Below the pieces are notes generated by a model. The model made no database searches and was not told the origin of the DNA. It saw only the letters and a list, made by a program, of their open reading frames with translations. The position numbers were made by a program, and so were the translations under genes. Of a stretch of 64,000 nucleotides of DNA, positions 37,574 through 46,507 are shown piece by piece (the stretch's first letter is position 1; the number at the start of each line of letters is the position of its first letter). Source of the DNA: Methanobacterium_D sp040373355 (GTDB lineage Archaea; Methanobacteriota; Methanobacteria; Methanobacteriales; Methanobacteriaceae); NCBI RefSeq assembly GCF_047495555.1, contig NZ_CP166866.1, positions 1,152,001 through 1,216,000 on the forward strand, given 5' to 3'.

Positions 37574-38248
37574 ATGATTAGAAGAGCTAACTTAAATGGG
37601 AATCCAAACCTTGGAGTTGCAATTTGCGCAACAGATAAGGTTGCACTGGTTCCCTCTAATTTATCAGAAGTAATGGAACACTTAATAGAAGATACTCTTG
37701 GAGTTCCTGTAATTAAGACTCCAATTAGCGGAAGCAATCTTGCAGGCGCACTTGCAGTTGGAAATTCAAATGGATTTATAGTATCTCCATTTGCATTTGA
37801 CAGAGAAATAGAAGCCATTAAGGAATTTGACTTAGAAGTAGAAAGAATTCCGGATCGTTTTACTGCTGTAGGTAATGTTATACTTGCAAATGATAATGGA
37901 GCAGTTGTAAATCCACTATTATCTGATGAATCCTTGGAACTAATCGGCAACGTTTTGGATGTTGAAGTAGAACGAGGGAGTATAGCTAACTTCAAAATCA
38001 CTGGATCTGTAGCTGTAGCTACAAATAATGGAGTATTAGCACATCCTTCTGCAACTGAAGATGAACTTGCATTTGTGGAAGGTATAATGAAAACTCCTGC
38101 AGACATTGGAACTGTAAATAAAGGAATTAAGCTTGTTGGGGCATGCACTGTAGCAAATTCTAACGGTGTTATTGTTGGACAAGATACAACAGGCCCTGAA
38201 CTTGCAAGAATTGAAGAAGCATTAGGCTTTCTTGAGGGATATGAATGA
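37574..38248 (+). CDS. eif6: Translation initiation factor 6 (anti-association factor)
   Basis: aIF6 binds the large subunit and prevents premature joining to the small one. It has 224 residues made of five pseudo-repeats, visible as recurring motifs of the type AVGNSNGFIVSP, ILANDNGAVVNP, VATNNGVLAHP and VANSNGVIVG. GGTGG precedes the ATG. Its stop overlaps the rplX start. Confidence 0.97.
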   Translation: MIRRANLNGNPNLGVAICATDKVALVPSNLSEVMEHLIEDTLGVPVIKTPISGSNLAGALAVGNSNGFIVSPFAFDREIEAIKEFDLEVERIPDRFTAVGNVILANDNGAVVNPLLSDESLELIGNVLDVEVERGSIANFKITGSVAVATNNGVLAHPSATEDELAFVEGIMKTPADIGTVNKGIKLVGACTVANSNGVIVGQDTTGPELARIEEALGFLEGYE

Positions 38249-38469
38249 AAACAAAAATATTTAGAATTCAAGGTAAATTTATGATGGGAAATAGTTACCA
38301 ACCCTTTACTAAGGAGTTAAAAGCTATTAACGAAGAAGATATACGCGAAAAGATTTACTCTGACTATGGAAGTAAACATGGAATCAAGAGAAGCAAAATA
38401 ATCATCGATGACATCAAAGAAATAAGTGCAGACGAAGTTCAAGATCCAATAATTAAAGCCATGATCTGA
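38245..38469 (+). CDS. rplX: 50S ribosomal protein LX (L18Ae/L20a)
   Basis: A 74-residue archaeal LX protein. FRIQGKFMMGNSYQPFTKEL and the following IYSDYGSKHGIKRSKI are diagnostic. The ATG overlaps the aIF6 stop by four bases, indicating coupling. Confidence 0.95.
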   Translation: MKTKIFRIQGKFMMGNSYQPFTKELKAINEEDIREKIYSDYGSKHGIKRSKIIIDDIKEISADEVQDPIIKAMI

Positions 38470-38478
38470 GGTGATTTC

Positions 38479-38913
38479 GTGGATGATAGACAAACGCTTG
38501 AACAGATGGTAAATGAAATAAACATGTACCAGGGTCAATTAGACATGTTAAACCAGCAGATAGAAACAGTTAAGGCTTCACTTGCTGAATTAAATTCTGC
38601 TGAAGAAACACTAACTTCAATTGATGGAAAAAAAGGCACAGAAATGTTTGTACCAATTGGTGCAGGTTCATTTGTCATTACTGAGCTTAAAAGTACAGAT
38701 AAGGTTATAATGGGTCTTGGAGCAGGTGCTGCAGCTAAAAAAAGCACATCTGAAGCTAAGGATGCAATATCTTCACAAAAAAAAGAGTTAGAAGAACTCA
38801 TGAATAAGATGAGTGGAGATATACAGAAATTAACCGACTTTATTGTTAGAAAAAGCCCTGAAGCAGAAGCACTTCTTAGAAAGTTAGAAACTCAGGAAGC
38901 TCAACAACAATAA
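38479..38913 (+). CDS. pfdA: Prefoldin subunit alpha
   Basis: A co-chaperone subunit of 144 residues with two long coiled-coil arms (VNEINMYQGQLDMLNQQIET at the N terminus and ISSQKKELEELMNKMSGDI at the C terminus) around a central beta-hairpin region (FVPIGAGSFVITELKSTDK, then VIMGLGAGAAAKKS). The start is GTG with GAGGTGATTTC upstream. Between rplX and ftsY it keeps a gene order common in euryarchaea. Confidence 0.95.
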   Translation: MDDRQTLEQMVNEINMYQGQLDMLNQQIETVKASLAELNSAEETLTSIDGKKGTEMFVPIGAGSFVITELKSTDKVIMGLGAGAAAKKSTSEAKDAISSQKKELEELMNKMSGDIQKLTDFIVRKSPEAEALLRKLETQEAQQQ

Positions 38914-38928
38914 TCTTCTTTTTTCACT

Positions 38929-39067
38929 CGAAAATCGAGATTTTCGGTGTTTGCGAAATGTGATTTCGCAACCGTAAAAACCTTCGGTTTTTACATGTTG
39001 AAGGAAATTGAATTTCATGAACCCATAAATCATAGATTTCGAGGGTCCCAAACACAATGTGTTTAGG
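38929..39067. repeat. Tandem hairpin array E
   Basis: It sits between pfdA and ftsY. Hairpins are CGAAAATC-GA-GATTTTCG (38929-38946), TTGCGAAAT-GTG-ATTTCGCAA (38951-38971), GTAAAAACC-TTC-GGTTTTTAC (38974-38994), a GAAATT/AATTTC pair near 39004-39015, AAATC-ATA-GATTT inside a CCC/GGG clamp (39022-39045) and AAACAC-AAT-GTGTTT (39050-39064). Stem words TTGCGAA and GAAAATC are shared with arrays C and D. Confidence 0.82.
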
Positions 39068-39103
39068 GTTTTTATTTAATTACTGGAACAGGGAGTGAGT
39101 AAT

Positions 39104-40318
39104 TTGTTTGAATCACTTAAAAAGAAATTTAGCGGTACTGTAGGAAAGATAAACGATAAATTTTCAGGTGGGGAAGAAGAAAAAGAAGAAACTACTCCTG
39201 TAGAAGAAGTTCCAGAAGAAATTAAAGAAGAAAAGCCTGAAGAAACATTTGAGAAGCTCGAAAAAATTGAAGAAGTCGAAGAACCAGTTGAAGAGCCTTC
39301 TGAAGATGAAGAAAGTAAGTCTGGTGTAAGGGAAAAGCTTTCAGGAATCTTTTCAAGACAAAAAACCGAAGAAAAACCTGAAGAAGAGAAAGAACCAGAA
39401 GAAATTGAAGAATCTTCCAAAGAAGTTAATGAAGAGGAAGAAAAATCAGGAATCTTCTCATTTGTTACTAAAAAAACTATTTCTGAAAAGGACATTGATG
39501 ACATACTTTTTGAACTTGAAATGTCTTTGCTCGAAAGCGATGTAGCGCTTGAAGTAGCTGAAAAAATAATTAATTCTGTTAAAGAAGATCTTGTAGGTCG
39601 TAAAATTAAAAGAAGAAGTGATGTTGCAGAATTTACTCGTGAAGCTCTTAGAAAAGCAGTATCTGAAATACTGGGCGTTGAAACTCGTGACTTAAAAGAG
39701 ATGGCTCAAAATGCTAAGAAATCTGGCGAACCACTCAAAATCATGTTTGTAGGAATTAATGGTACCGGTAAAACAACTACAATAGCTAAAATAGGCACAT
39801 TTTTCATAAATGAGGGATATACTCCTGTAATTGCAGCGGCTGATACTTTCAGAGCAGGTGCTATTGAGCAAATTGGTCATCACGCTGAAAACATAGGTGT
39901 TAAGCTTATAAAACATAAAAAAGGTGCAGATCCTGCAGCAGTTGCCTATGACGCAGTTGAACATGCAAGGGCCAAAGGAAAAGAAATAGTTTTAATTGAT
40001 ACTGCAGGTAGGATGCAGACTAATATCAATCTCATGGATGAGATGAAAAAAATTAAGCGTGTTGTAAATCCTGATGTAATAGTTTATGTGGGTGATTCAC
40101 TTACAGGAAACGATGCAGTGGAACAGGCATCTAAATTTGACGATGCGGTTGGTATCGACGGCATAATTTTAACCAAGGCCGATGCAGATGCTAAAGGTGG
40201 AGCTGCACTTTCTATTGGATATGTAATCAATAAGCCTGTACTGTTTTTAGGCGTTGGTCAATCATATGAAGATATAATGGAGTTTAAACCGGAATGGATG
40301 GTTGAACAACTTATATAA
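39104..40318 (+). CDS. ftsY: Signal recognition particle receptor FtsY
   Basis: The SRP receptor GTPase that docks translating ribosomes at the membrane. An acidic Glu-rich N-terminal region of about 120 residues precedes the NG domain. G motifs are GINGTGKTTT, DTFRAGAIEQ, DTAGRMQ and TKADADAKGGA. The TTG at 39104, with GGGAGTGAG upstream, is favoured over the GTG at 39095. Length is 404. It is the last gene of the superoperon; array E separates it from pfdA. Confidence 0.95.
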   Translation: MFESLKKKFSGTVGKINDKFSGGEEEKEETTPVEEVPEEIKEEKPEETFEKLEKIEEVEEPVEEPSEDEESKSGVREKLSGIFSRQKTEEKPEEEKEPEEIEESSKEVNEEEEKSGIFSFVTKKTISEKDIDDILFELEMSLLESDVALEVAEKIINSVKEDLVGRKIKRRSDVAEFTREALRKAVSEILGVETRDLKEMAQNAKKSGEPLKIMFVGINGTGKTTTIAKIGTFFINEGYTPVIAAADTFRAGAIEQIGHHAENIGVKLIKHKKGADPAAVAYDAVEHARAKGKEIVLIDTAGRMQTNINLMDEMKKIKRVVNPDVIVYVGDSLTGNDAVEQASKFDDAVGIDGIILTKADADAKGGAALSIGYVINKPVLFLGVGQSYEDIMEFKPEWMVEQLI

Positions 40319-40438
40319 TTTTATTTAACCTCAGATGCCTCATACTTGGTTAATTAACTCTCCTCTTATTCTACTTATTTGATATTTAATTTATTATAAT
40401 GGATTTTTTTATTTAAATAAATTTTAACTTTATTTTCT

Positions 40439-40714
40439 TTAAATAACCTTATTAAATGGTATAACTTCTTTTATGTTTACTTTAAACTTGCCAAAAAAGT
40501 TTTTTACATTTTCTATACTGCTGGAATTTACTACAAAAAATTCTTTATGTGTAGGGCTTTTATCCTTAGGACAACTTAGATAAGCATCTTCTAATTTAAT
40601 GTCATATTTATTCATATTTTCTTCTGAAAACATATCTCTAAGCATATCTATACCTTCTTTTGTTTTCAGAGGACATTTTTTAGCATCATGTTCGTTGGTT
40701 ACACTAAATAACAT
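40439..40714 (-). CDS. Small hypothetical protein, 91 aa
   Basis: An alpha-beta protein with HDAKKCPLKTKEGIDML, a second Cys in YLSCPKDKS and a C-terminal FFGKFKVNIKEVIPF, which resembles a ferredoxin-like or GYD/DUF3303-type fold. No firm family assignment. AGGTGA precedes the ATG. It is convergent with ftsY. Confidence 0.62.
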   Translation of the reverse strand: MLFSVTNEHDAKKCPLKTKEGIDMLRDMFSEENMNKYDIKLEDAYLSCPKDKSPTHKEFFVVNSSSIENVKNFFGKFKVNIKEVIPFNKVI

Positions 40715-40841
40715 AAATTCACCTCAACTTAATACTAAGTTATTGAAAATATTTAATTTTTAAGTAGATAAAAATTACATTAACTTAAATATTATACTGA
40801 CAAATTAATTTTAAAAAACTTACTACTTTTTGAGTGATTTA

Positions 40842-41690
40842 ATGAATGCATATTTAGAAATTTTAAGACCTGGAAATGCCTTAATGGCAGTAATAGCAAT
40901 TATCTTAATGATGATCATTAGTGGAAACTTTACATTATCTGCATTTTTAGCATGTTTTGTAGTTTTTGTCGTTACAGGTGCGGGAAATGCAATTAATGAT
41001 TATTTTGACTATAAAATCGATGCTATTAATAAACCGAAAAGGCCTATTCCATCTGGAAGAATATCAAAAAAGACAGCAGGGATTTATTCAGTCTTTCTTT
41101 TTGTGATTGGAATTATTGTAGCATTTTTTACAAGTTTTCTATTAGGTATGATCGCATTTTTAAGTTCACTATTAATGATTTATTATGCTTACAGTCTTAA
41201 AAGAAAAACTCTTATTGGTAATTTAAGTATATCTTTCCTTACAGGACTCTGTTTTGTATTTGGAGGTATAGCTGTAAATGAGATAACCACTTCTATTTAT
41301 TTAGGTTTCTATGCATTCCTTATGACCATGGCTCGAGAAATTGTAAAAGATATGGAAGATGTAGAAGGAGATAGAGAAGAAGGGGCAACAACATTACCAA
41401 TAATCTACGGAATGAAAACGTCATCAATACTTGCAGCAAGCTTCATGATAATTGCAAGTGTTACAAGTCCAGTGCTCTATTTTATAGGAATTTTTAATAT
41501 ACTTTACCTTCTGGTGCTTTTTGTTGCAATTATAGTGTTCCTTATATCTGCAGTGTCAATAATTGGGGATCAAAGTATAAAAAATTGTGCAAAGGTATCT
41601 AAAAGAATTAAATTAGGAATGGGAATAATATTTCTAGCATTTGCCGCTGGGTCACCCTATTTAGCTTCAGTAGTTTTAAATTTATTTTAA
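40842..41690 (+). CDS. Digeranylgeranylglyceryl phosphate synthase (UbiA family)
   Basis: Adds the second geranylgeranyl chain in archaeal ether-lipid synthesis. It is a polytopic UbiA prenyltransferase of 282 residues with the first Asp-rich motif NAINDYFDYKIDAINKP and the second KDMEDVEGDREEG, both complete. The ATG at 40842 with GTGAT upstream is favoured over a TTG at 40830. It is monocistronic. Confidence 0.92.
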   Translation: MNAYLEILRPGNALMAVIAIILMMIISGNFTLSAFLACFVVFVVTGAGNAINDYFDYKIDAINKPKRPIPSGRISKKTAGIYSVFLFVIGIIVAFFTSFLLGMIAFLSSLLMIYYAYSLKRKTLIGNLSISFLTGLCFVFGGIAVNEITTSIYLGFYAFLMTMAREIVKDMEDVEGDREEGATTLPIIYGMKTSSILAASFMIIASVTSPVLYFIGIFNILYLLVLFVAIIVFLISAVSIIGDQSIKNCAKVSKRIKLGMGIIFLAFAAGSPYLASVVLNLF

Positions 41691-41795
41691 TATCATTTTG
41701 GTCATAAAAATGAGTTTAGTTAAAATTTATATAATTAATTTTATTTTATTAAATAATCGGAATTTTTAATTATTTTGTAGGCATATAACTTTTCT

Positions 41796-42194
41796 ATGGA
41801 ACTTAAACAAATAGGAATCATTAGTTCCCCATATTCAAAAAAAGGGGATGCTCCTAAACAAGGACGATTTTCAAATGAATTGAGTCAAATAACTATTTTT
41901 GAAGAATATTTAGATGGTCTGGATAGTATCGAAAAGCACAGTCACTTATTTGTTCTTTACTGGTTTGATAAAGCAGAACGTGACAAGTTGAAGGGTATTC
42001 CTCCAGGAAAAACAGAGGAAAGGGGTGTATTTACTATAAGATCTCCCATTCGACCAAATCCAATTGCATTATGTTTAGTTGAATTAATTAAAGTAGAAGG
42101 AAATATTCTAACAGTCAAATGGCTTGACGCCCTTGATGGTTCTCCACTTCTTGATATTAAACCATTCTTGTCTGAGACAGATTGTATTAAATAA
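41796..42194 (+). CDS. trmO: tRNA methyltransferase TrmO (TsaA/YaeB family)
   Basis: A SAM-dependent methyltransferase acting on N6-threonylcarbamoyl-adenosine 37 of tRNA-Thr. Motifs IGIISSPYS, FSNELSQI, SHLFVLYWFDKA and RSPIRPNPIALCLV are typical. The length of 132 residues corresponds to the core domain only. No clear ribosome-binding site. Closely convergent with the next gene. Confidence 0.9.
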   Translation: MELKQIGIISSPYSKKGDAPKQGRFSNELSQITIFEEYLDGLDSIEKHSHLFVLYWFDKAERDKLKGIPPGKTEERGVFTIRSPIRPNPIALCLVELIKVEGNILTVKWLDALDGSPLLDIKPFLSETDCIK

Positions 42195-42202
42195 TTATCT
42201 AA

Positions 42203-43336
42203 CTATGATTTCTTATTTATCCAGTTAGACATTATATCCAATGCAAGACCAATATTTCCTATCTGGCAGTGATTTTGAGCTTGATCTTTTCTCGTAAAAA
42301 CATGATCTTCAATGGATTTTGCATTTTTTAATGCAGCGATCTGTTTATAATGCATTTTTAATGGAATAAAATGATCTTCAGCTCCGCTTAAAATTAATAC
42401 ATCAGATTTTACGTTTTCGGAATGTAGATTTTTCTCATTAAACTTTAACATGTAATTAGAACCTTCAATTGCCTTTTTGGTTTTAGTAATGTACATTAAG
42501 TTATTTATTCCCCATTTATTCTGATAACTCATTTTCATTTTCAGATCTGCAGAATAATTTAAAAGAGATGGAAATTTTAAAAAGAGTTTAGCAATTAACT
42601 GAACCACGGTATTAGGTATTTGCATGTAATCAAAAGCTACACTCAAAGCTATTACTCTTTTAATTCTTGGTTCAAAGGCAGCAGCTCTAAAACAAAGCCA
42701 TCCTCCCATTGAAATTCCAAGCCATGTTACGTTATCAAGCCTAAAATAGTCAAGAACAGCCTTAGCAGGTTTTTCCCATTTATAAGTAAGGGGTAAATTA
42801 TATTTTTTTAAAGCAGCGCCTTGTCCCGGACCTTCAAACATAATCACATCATATCCTAAATCTGCAAAATAAGTAGCCATTGAATAAAATTCTTCTATAA
42901 CTGAGTCAAATCCTCCATGTATTACTATAGTTCCCTTATTTTCTTCCTCTTGAGGTTTAATACGAATGGCTGGTAAAAGAGTATCTCTGTAAGGAATATG
43001 AAATCTCTCTAGGGGTTCATCCTTAAAAGCAGCATTATAAAATAAATCAATAAATTTGTCATATAATTTATCTTTGTCAGGGTCATAAGGTAAAGTAAAA
43101 AATTCTGCAGCTCTAAAATAAAATGCAGCACTTATAAATCTATTTTCATTGAGAGATTTTTGAGCTAATTGTATCATTTCTGGTTTCCAATCTTCAAATT
43201 TATGAATTCTTTTAGCTACTTCCTTAGTTTCTTCAAAATCCGTATATCCAAGAGAATACCATCGATTTAGCTGAAAATTCATAATTTTTTCTTTATGAAA
43301 GTCATAATATCCAACTGGAAAATTTAATTTTTTCAT
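42203..43336 (-). CDS. Alpha/beta hydrolase, FrsA-like esterase
   Basis: A 377-residue hydrolase with an N-terminal helical region of about 120 residues and a C-terminal alpha/beta fold. The oxyanion loop is IHGGFDS, the nucleophile elbow GISMGGW, and the likely acid is Asp in GAEDHFIP, with His in the final NHCQIGN segment. This layout resembles FrsA/DUF1100-type esterases and lyases. The substrate is unknown. AAGGAAA precedes the ATG. Confidence 0.82.
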   Translation of the reverse strand: MKKLNFPVGYYDFHKEKIMNFQLNRWYSLGYTDFEETKEVAKRIHKFEDWKPEMIQLAQKSLNENRFISAAFYFRAAEFFTLPYDPDKDKLYDKFIDLFYNAAFKDEPLERFHIPYRDTLLPAIRIKPQEEENKGTIVIHGGFDSVIEEFYSMATYFADLGYDVIMFEGPGQGAALKKYNLPLTYKWEKPAKAVLDYFRLDNVTWLGISMGGWLCFRAAAFEPRIKRVIALSVAFDYMQIPNTVVQLIAKLFLKFPSLLNYSADLKMKMSYQNKWGINNLMYITKTKKAIEGSNYMLKFNEKNLHSENVKSDVLILSGAEDHFIPLKMHYKQIAALKNAKSIEDHVFTRKDQAQNHCQIGNIGLALDIMSNWINKKS

Positions 43337-43425
43337 AATATTTCCTTTATTTTTTTATTAATATTATGGAATTCATGTAAGATTATTTTATCTACCTTTC
43401 ATAATAATTAAATGAGGGATATTAT

Positions 43426-44148
43426 ATGGCAGAAAAAAATGAGAACATGAAAATAAAGATATTAAAAAATGGTCCTTACTTAGTTTCAGGAAGTGTACCT
43501 CTTCTTGAGCAAGTAATTACGACTGATGAAGCAGGACATACTCGTGAACTTCAAGATGTCAGAGAATATCCTACTAAAGATAAATATACTTTATGCCGCT
43601 GCGGAGCATCAAAAAATAAACCTTATTGTGATGGTACTCATAATAAAATCAGTTTTGATGGCACTGAAACAGCAAGCAGAGAGCCTTATGTAGAAAGGGC
43701 AGAGGTATTTGAAAGCGGCGATCTTAAACTAACTGATGCACAGGAACTATGCGATCACTCACGTTTCTGCCTGCGTTCAGGAGGAATAAGAGAACTATTA
43801 AAAAATCCTGATGATCCAGAAGCTAGACAAACTGCCATCGAAGAAGCAATGATATGTCCTTCTGGAAGACTTGTTCTATGGGATCAGAAAACTGGAAAAC
43901 CATTTGAAAAAGAATATGAACCTTCAATTGTACTGGTTCACGATAAGCAGAAAGGATGTGAAGGACCACTATGGGTTAGAGGCGGAATTCCCGTTGAATC
44001 TGCTGATGGATCAACCTATGAAGTTCGTAATCGGCAAACTCTTTGCCGCTGCGGTAAATCAGAAAACAAACCCTACTGCGACGGCAGCCACTGGATGACT
44101 GCAGAGGAAAAGATAAAGTTCCGTAAAAAATGGGGACTGGATAAATAG
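43426..44148 (+). CDS. Double CDGSH iron-sulfur domain protein
   Basis: Two CDGSH motifs bind 2Fe-2S clusters: CRCGASKNKPYCDGTH near residue 58 and CRCGKSENKPYCDGSH near 208. Between them is a segment with CDHSRFC and CPSGRLVLW that resembles an iron-sulfur divergent domain often fused to CDGSH. Length is 240. It is presumably a cytosolic redox or iron-sulfur storage protein. GAGGGA precedes the ATG. Monocistronic. Confidence 0.9.
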   Translation: MAEKNENMKIKILKNGPYLVSGSVPLLEQVITTDEAGHTRELQDVREYPTKDKYTLCRCGASKNKPYCDGTHNKISFDGTETASREPYVERAEVFESGDLKLTDAQELCDHSRFCLRSGGIRELLKNPDDPEARQTAIEEAMICPSGRLVLWDQKTGKPFEKEYEPSIVLVHDKQKGCEGPLWVRGGIPVESADGSTYEVRNRQTLCRCGKSENKPYCDGSHWMTAEEKIKFRKKWGLDK

Positions 44149-44170
44149 AGTAATTTTATAAAATGTAAAA

Positions 44171-44827
44171 TCAATTAATGGTTCCATCATGTATTTGGAT
44201 TATTTTACCTGCATACTGGGCAACAAATTGATTATGTGTCGATAGTATAATGGTTATTCCATCTTTTTCATTAAGTTTTTTGATTAATTCCATTATAAGA
44301 TTAGCATTTTGGGTGCCAAGTTCTCCAGTTGGCTCGTCTGCTAGTAAAATTGAAGGGTCATTTGCAAGTGCTCTTGCAATAGCTACCCTCTGCTGTTCTT
44401 CTCCAGAAAGCTGTTTCTGGAATTTTTCATATTTATCTTTTAATTCTACCTTATCCAAAAGATTCTTAGCTTTTTCTTCATTTGGCTCTATCATAGGGAG
44501 CATCACATTTTCAAGAGCTGTAAGCTGTGGCATCAAGTTAAACCTCTGAAATATAAATCCTATGTTTTTTCTTCGAATTTTTGACATTTCTTTTGAAGAC
44601 ATGCTCTTTACATCTTTCCCGTTTATCAGAATAGTTCCCCTACTTGCTGTATCTATTAAACTTGCTAAATGGAGTAAAGTAGATTTACCTGACCCAGAAG
44701 GGCCCACTACAGCTATAAATTCACCTTTACTAACTGTAAGATTAATTCCTCGAAGTGCATTTACTTCCTCGGTCATCATTTTGTATGTTTTCCATACATC
44801 CCTAAATTCAAGTATATTGTTTGTCAT
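44171..44827 (-). CDS. LolD/MacB-type ABC transporter ATPase with altered signature
   Basis: Walker A is GPSGSGKST near residue 40, the Q-loop is FIFQRFNLMPQLT, Walker B is ILLADEP and the switch His is in STHNQF. The signature reads LSGEEQQRVAIA, so the second Gly of LSGGQ is Glu. Length is 218. The family drives lipoprotein or macrolide efflux through FtsX-type permeases, but no permease is adjacent; the minimal permease at 2079-2768 is 42 kb away. It lies 8 bp after an HTH gene in an operon of three. Confidence 0.88.
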   Translation of the reverse strand: MTNNILEFRDVWKTYKMMTEEVNALRGINLTVSKGEFIAVVGPSGSGKSTLLHLASLIDTASRGTILINGKDVKSMSSKEMSKIRRKNIGFIFQRFNLMPQLTALENVMLPMIEPNEEKAKNLLDKVELKDKYEKFQKQLSGEEQQRVAIARALANDPSILLADEPTGELGTQNANLIMELIKKLNEKDGITIILSTHNQFVAQYAGKIIQIHDGTIN

Positions 44828-44835
44828 TTAAAGCC

Positions 44836-45042
44836 CTAAATTTCTATTTCTTTTAAATTAAATACTTCTTCAATCTGTTCTTTTTTTAATGCTTTTGTAA
44901 TTTTATAGGCAAGAATTAGAGAAGGATTGTATCTGCCCTGTTCTAGTGCGATTATAGTTTGCCTCGTTACATCAACTGTTTCAGCGAGCTCTTCTTGAGT
45001 TATTTTGAGTTCTTTCCGACACTCCTTAATTTTGGTTTTCAT
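44836..45042 (-). CDS. XRE-family transcriptional regulator
   Basis: A compact helix-turn-helix of 68 residues (IKECRKELKITQEELAETV, then VTRQTIIALEQGRYNPSL), typical of XRE regulators that sit beside membrane-protein and ABC genes. Of the two adjacent ATGs, the second is better spaced from GGTGA. It lies between a two-helix membrane protein gene and the ABC ATPase gene and probably controls this operon. Confidence 0.88.
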   Translation of the reverse strand: MKTKIKECRKELKITQEELAETVDVTRQTIIALEQGRYNPSLILAYKITKALKKEQIEEVFNLKEIEI

Positions 45043-45063
45043 CATTTCACCAGAATCAATTCA

Positions 45064-45324
45064 TCAGTCCTCTATTTCAAGTTTATAATTAGTTAAGGAT
45101 TTTATTATTGTTCCTACAACCAAAGCAATTATTAAAAATGGGTCTACATAAGTTTTATGTTGTAGTGCACTGTAAGTTAATTCAATTAATATGCCCCGTG
45201 ATAAAACCAGTGTTATTCTCCATGCAGCATTTCTCTCGGCAATAGCTTCGTGTATTCTTTCTCTTTCATCTTTTTTGAGTTTTTCATTATATAAATTAAA
45301 TCTATAAATATAAAAGATAACCAT
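45064..45324 (-). CDS. Small membrane protein upstream of XRE regulator (DUF2178-like)
   Basis: An 86-residue protein with a charged N-terminal half (KLKKDERERIHEAIAERNA) and two hydrophobic stretches (WRITLVLSRGILIEL and PFLIIALVVGTII). Small proteins of this type commonly precede XRE regulators. It is the first gene of the three-gene operon. An AGGAG is very close to the ATG, so the start is uncertain. Confidence 0.65.
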   Translation of the reverse strand: MVIFYIYRFNLYNEKLKKDERERIHEAIAERNAAWRITLVLSRGILIELTYSALQHKTYVDPFLIIALVVGTIIKSLTNYKLEIED

Positions 45325-45521
45325 GCTCCTGTTTAATCATTCTAGTTTCATTAGTTAGGTTGGGAATTAATTGTAGTCCAATTAAATATGACATCTAATG
45401 TAAGAAATAGTTTACATTATATTTAATTATTTCGATTTTGTAAAAAATATATTACAAAATAATTAAAATCAATTATCATACAGAAATAAATAAAGTGTCT
45501 AATTAAAATCAGAGGTAAATC

Positions 45522-46430
45522 ATGAATCGCGCATGGGGATATTTAAGTGCACTAACAGTTGCTCTTCTTTTTGGGGTCTGGTTTTCACTGGATAAAACTT
45601 TACTTGGATATTTACATCCTTTTGCACTTGCTGCCCTTACGTATCTTATTGCTTCAGTATTCCTTTTTATAATAAACTTTTCACCATTAAAAGAAAAAAT
45701 TCTAAACTTTATAAATCGAAAAAGTGAAGTTGAGGATTTTATAACTAAAAAAGAATATTTTATATTGGCTTTAACTGCAGTATTTGGAGCTTTTATTGCC
45801 CCTGCTTTATATTTAAGCGGTTTATTCAGAATTACTGCAGTAAATGCAGCTCTCCTTGCTAATGCAGAAATTATATTTATAATTCTTTTAGGGGTGCTAT
45901 TTTTAAAGGAACATATTGGAAAAAAAGATATAATTGGATTTGCTTTTTTACTTGTTGGGGCTATCTTTTTAAGTACAAATAATCTTCAAAATCTCTCCTT
46001 TAACCAGAATTTATTTGGAAGCCTCCTTGTAGTTTCGGCATCATTTTTCTGGAGTATGGATACAATTTTAAGCAAATATCTAAGTCATAAGCGCAATATT
46101 ATATTTGTAACTGCTTTAAAAACAGCTATTGGTGGGTCAATTTTACTTATAATTTCTCTAATTATGGGATTGGATTTCTATTTACCTATAGATAAAATTC
46201 CTCTTTTACTTTTTATTGGATTCATTTGTCTGAGCTTTTCACTGCCCCTTATTTACTTTGCCATTCGAATTATTGGTTCAACAAGAACAGGATCGATATT
46301 TTCGTTAAGTTCTCTTTTTGGAGCATTAACTGCATTTATAGTACTTGGTGAACTCCTAACTATTTCACAGCTATCATTTGGTATTTTAATGATTGCCGGT
46401 GTTTATATTTTGTATATGGGAGAAAGATAA
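45522..46430 (+). CDS. EamA/DMT family transporter
   Basis: A ten-helix drug/metabolite-type permease of 302 residues with two homologous EamA halves. The end of the first half contains NAALLANAEIIFIILLGVLFL, and the second ends TAFIVLGELLTISQL. CAGAGG precedes the ATG. The substrate is unknown. Monocistronic. Confidence 0.88.
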   Translation: MNRAWGYLSALTVALLFGVWFSLDKTLLGYLHPFALAALTYLIASVFLFIINFSPLKEKILNFINRKSEVEDFITKKEYFILALTAVFGAFIAPALYLSGLFRITAVNAALLANAEIIFIILLGVLFLKEHIGKKDIIGFAFLLVGAIFLSTNNLQNLSFNQNLFGSLLVVSASFFWSMDTILSKYLSHKRNIIFVTALKTAIGGSILLIISLIMGLDFYLPIDKIPLLLFIGFICLSFSLPLIYFAIRIIGSTRTGSIFSLSSLFGALTAFIVLGELLTISQLSFGILMIAGVYILYMGER

Positions 46431-46507
46431 ATGCAATATTCTATTTATAAATTATAAGAATATAAATTTAATTTAATGAACTCTATAAATTGATAGAAAG
46501 AAATAAG

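Noticed and set aside
37546..38301. 251-codon minus-strand frame
   Set aside because: It mirrors aIF6 exactly, has no ribosome-binding site and no recognisable domain.
39076..39504. 142-codon minus-strand frame rich in Ser
   Set aside because: It is the antisense of the Glu-rich N-terminal region of ftsY; Glu codons read backward give Ser and Phe.
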